A stretch of 29,034 bases of DNA, from the NCBI GenBank assembly GCA_964526565.1, contig CAZGMC010000055.1:1-29034 (forward strand). The letters run 5' to 3'. The stretch is from CAZGMC01 sp964526565. Lineage in GTDB: Bacteria > Pseudomonadota > Alphaproteobacteria > DSM-16000 > Inquilinaceae. Numbering within the stretch: position 1 is the stretch's first letter; each line of letters opens with the position of its first letter. This document shows, piece after piece, positions 28,199-29,034 of this stretch. The position numbers and the translations under genes were made by a program. The notes under the pieces are model-generated. The model ran no database searches, was not told where the DNA came from, and saw only the letters and a program-made list of their open reading frames with translations.

Positions 28199-29034
28199 TC
28201 AGCCGCCCATCGCCTTGAGCATTGTCGAACCCAGGCTGGCCGGGCTTTCGGCAACGTGGATGCCGGCCGATTTCAGCGCCTCGATCTTCTCCTTGGCGCC
28301 GCCCTTGCCGCCGGAGATGATGGCGCCGGCATGGCCCATGCGCCGTCCCGGCGGAGCGGTCAGGCCGCAGATGAACGCCGCCATCGGCTTCTTCACCTTG
28401 GACCGGGTGTAGAAGTCGGCGGCGTCCTCTTCGGCGGTGCCGCCGATCTCGCCGATCATCAGGATGCCTTCGGTCTCGGGGTCGGCCAGGAACGCATCCA
28501 GGCAGTCGATGAAGTTGGTGCCGTTGACCGGGTCACCGCCAATGCCGATGCAGGTCGACTGGCCCAGGCCGGCCACGGTGGTCTGCGCCACCGCCTCATA
28601 GGTCAGCGTGCCCGAGCGGCTGACCACACCGATCTTGCCGCGGGTGTGGATGTGGCCCGGCATGATGCCGATCTTGCAGGCCTCGGGCGTGATGATGCCG
28701 GGGCAGTTCGGCCCGATCAGGCGCGACTTGGAGCCCTGAAGCTTGCGCTTCACCGTGATCATGTCCAGCACCGGAATGCCCTCGGTGATGCACACCACCA
28801 GCGGAATCTCAGCCTCGACCGCCTCCATGATGGCGTCGGCCGCGAACGGCGGCGGCACGTAGATGACGGAGGCGGTGGCGCCGGTCGCCTTGACGGCGTC
28901 GGCCACCGTGTCGAACACGGGCAGGTCCAGGTGGGTCGAGCCGCCCTTGCCCGGCGTCACGCCGCCGACCATCTTCGTCCCGTAGGCGATGGCCTGCTCG
29001 GAATGGAAGGTGCCCTGCGCGCCGGTGAAGCCCT
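28199..29034 (-). CDS. sucD: Succinyl-CoA ligase, alpha subunit (5' end outside window)
   Basis: ADP/GDP-forming succinate-CoA ligase alpha chain of the TCA cycle, which couples succinyl-CoA cleavage to nucleotide phosphorylation together with SucC. The visible 277 residues begin GFTGAQGTFHSEQAIAYGTKMVGGV and reach the natural C-terminus STMLKAMGG. Conserved landmarks are GPNCPGIITP, SRSGTLTYE, GIGGDPVNGTNFID and the phospho-His loop GRRMGHAGAII. About the first 15-20 residues lie beyond the window. An intrinsic terminator follows directly, so sucA is not the next gene in this transcript. Confidence 0.97.
   Translation of the reverse strand, partial: GFTGAQGTFHSEQAIAYGTKMVGGVTPGKGGSTHLDLPVFDTVADAVKATGATASVIYVPPPFAADAIMEAVEAEIPLVVCITEGIPVLDMITVKRKLQGSKSRLIGPNCPGIITPEACKIGIMPGHIHTRGKIGVVSRSGTLTYEAVAQTTVAGLGQSTCIGIGGDPVNGTNFIDCLDAFLADPETEGILMIGEIGGTAEEDAADFYTRSKVKKPMAAFICGLTAPPGRRMGHAGAIISGGKGGAKEKIEALKSAGIHVAESPASLGSTMLKAMGG

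Overview
The window is about 29 kb of very GC-rich DNA, dense with single-copy chromosomal genes. The protein set points to an alphaproteobacterium, probably Rhodospirillales-like: HemN behind an FNR-type box, a GC-rich SucD, tandem CBS-domain proteins, HrpB and a DUF1640-type coiled-coil protein. That placement is inferred from gene content; no rRNA or tRNA is present. A run of 100 Ns (10779-10878) shows that this is a draft scaffold.

Layout. Bases 1-4200 (+ strand): the 3' end of a conserved hypothetical gene, a class A penicillin-binding protein, an endonuclease III-fold (HhH) protein and a complete higBA toxin-antitoxin pair. Bases 4242-5720 (-): an APC-family basic amino acid/polyamine antiporter. 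A 530-bp intergenic stretch follows with two good sigma70-like promoters and short tandem repeats; the second promoter drives a stand-alone biotin-dependent carboxyltransferase (6253-8070, +). Bases 8158-11852 hold small stress-type genes: a universal stress protein, a secreted hypothetical protein, a DUF4242 protein and two CBS-pair proteins. The assembly gap lies at the end of the second CBS gene. Bases 11970-17846 are all on the - strand: hrpB, an alpha/beta hydrolase, a secreted OB-fold protein, hemN with an FNR-like box, and a tail-anchored hypothetical protein. Divergent from that protein is a minimal CDF-type metal transporter. Bases 18892-22608 (-) carry an OmpA-like envelope protein and the yqiJ-yqiK (flotillin) pair. 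Bases 22944-26740 (-) carry a PEP-CTERM surface protein immediately followed by prsT, the large TPR protein of the PEP-CTERM/exosortase system. A near-consensus sigma54 promoter lies upstream of the PEP-CTERM gene. The window ends with a coiled-coil DUF1640-like protein (+) and the 3' part of sucD (-), with an intrinsic terminator between them serving sucD.

How the genes fit together. The envelope theme is strong: PBP, OmpA-like protein, flotillin with its NfeD-like partner, and PEP-CTERM with PrsT. A second theme is oxygen or energy stress: HemN with its FNR-like box, the universal stress protein, and the CBS pair behind a palindrome-flanked promoter. The most informative regulatory observation is the sigma54 element at 26761-26777 in front of the PEP-CTERM/prsT pair. 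It fits the known RpoN/PrsK-PrsR control of such systems. No wholly new system is evident. The main uncertainties are the sequence across the assembly gap, the biochemical partner of the orphan carboxyltransferase, and several small ORFs.
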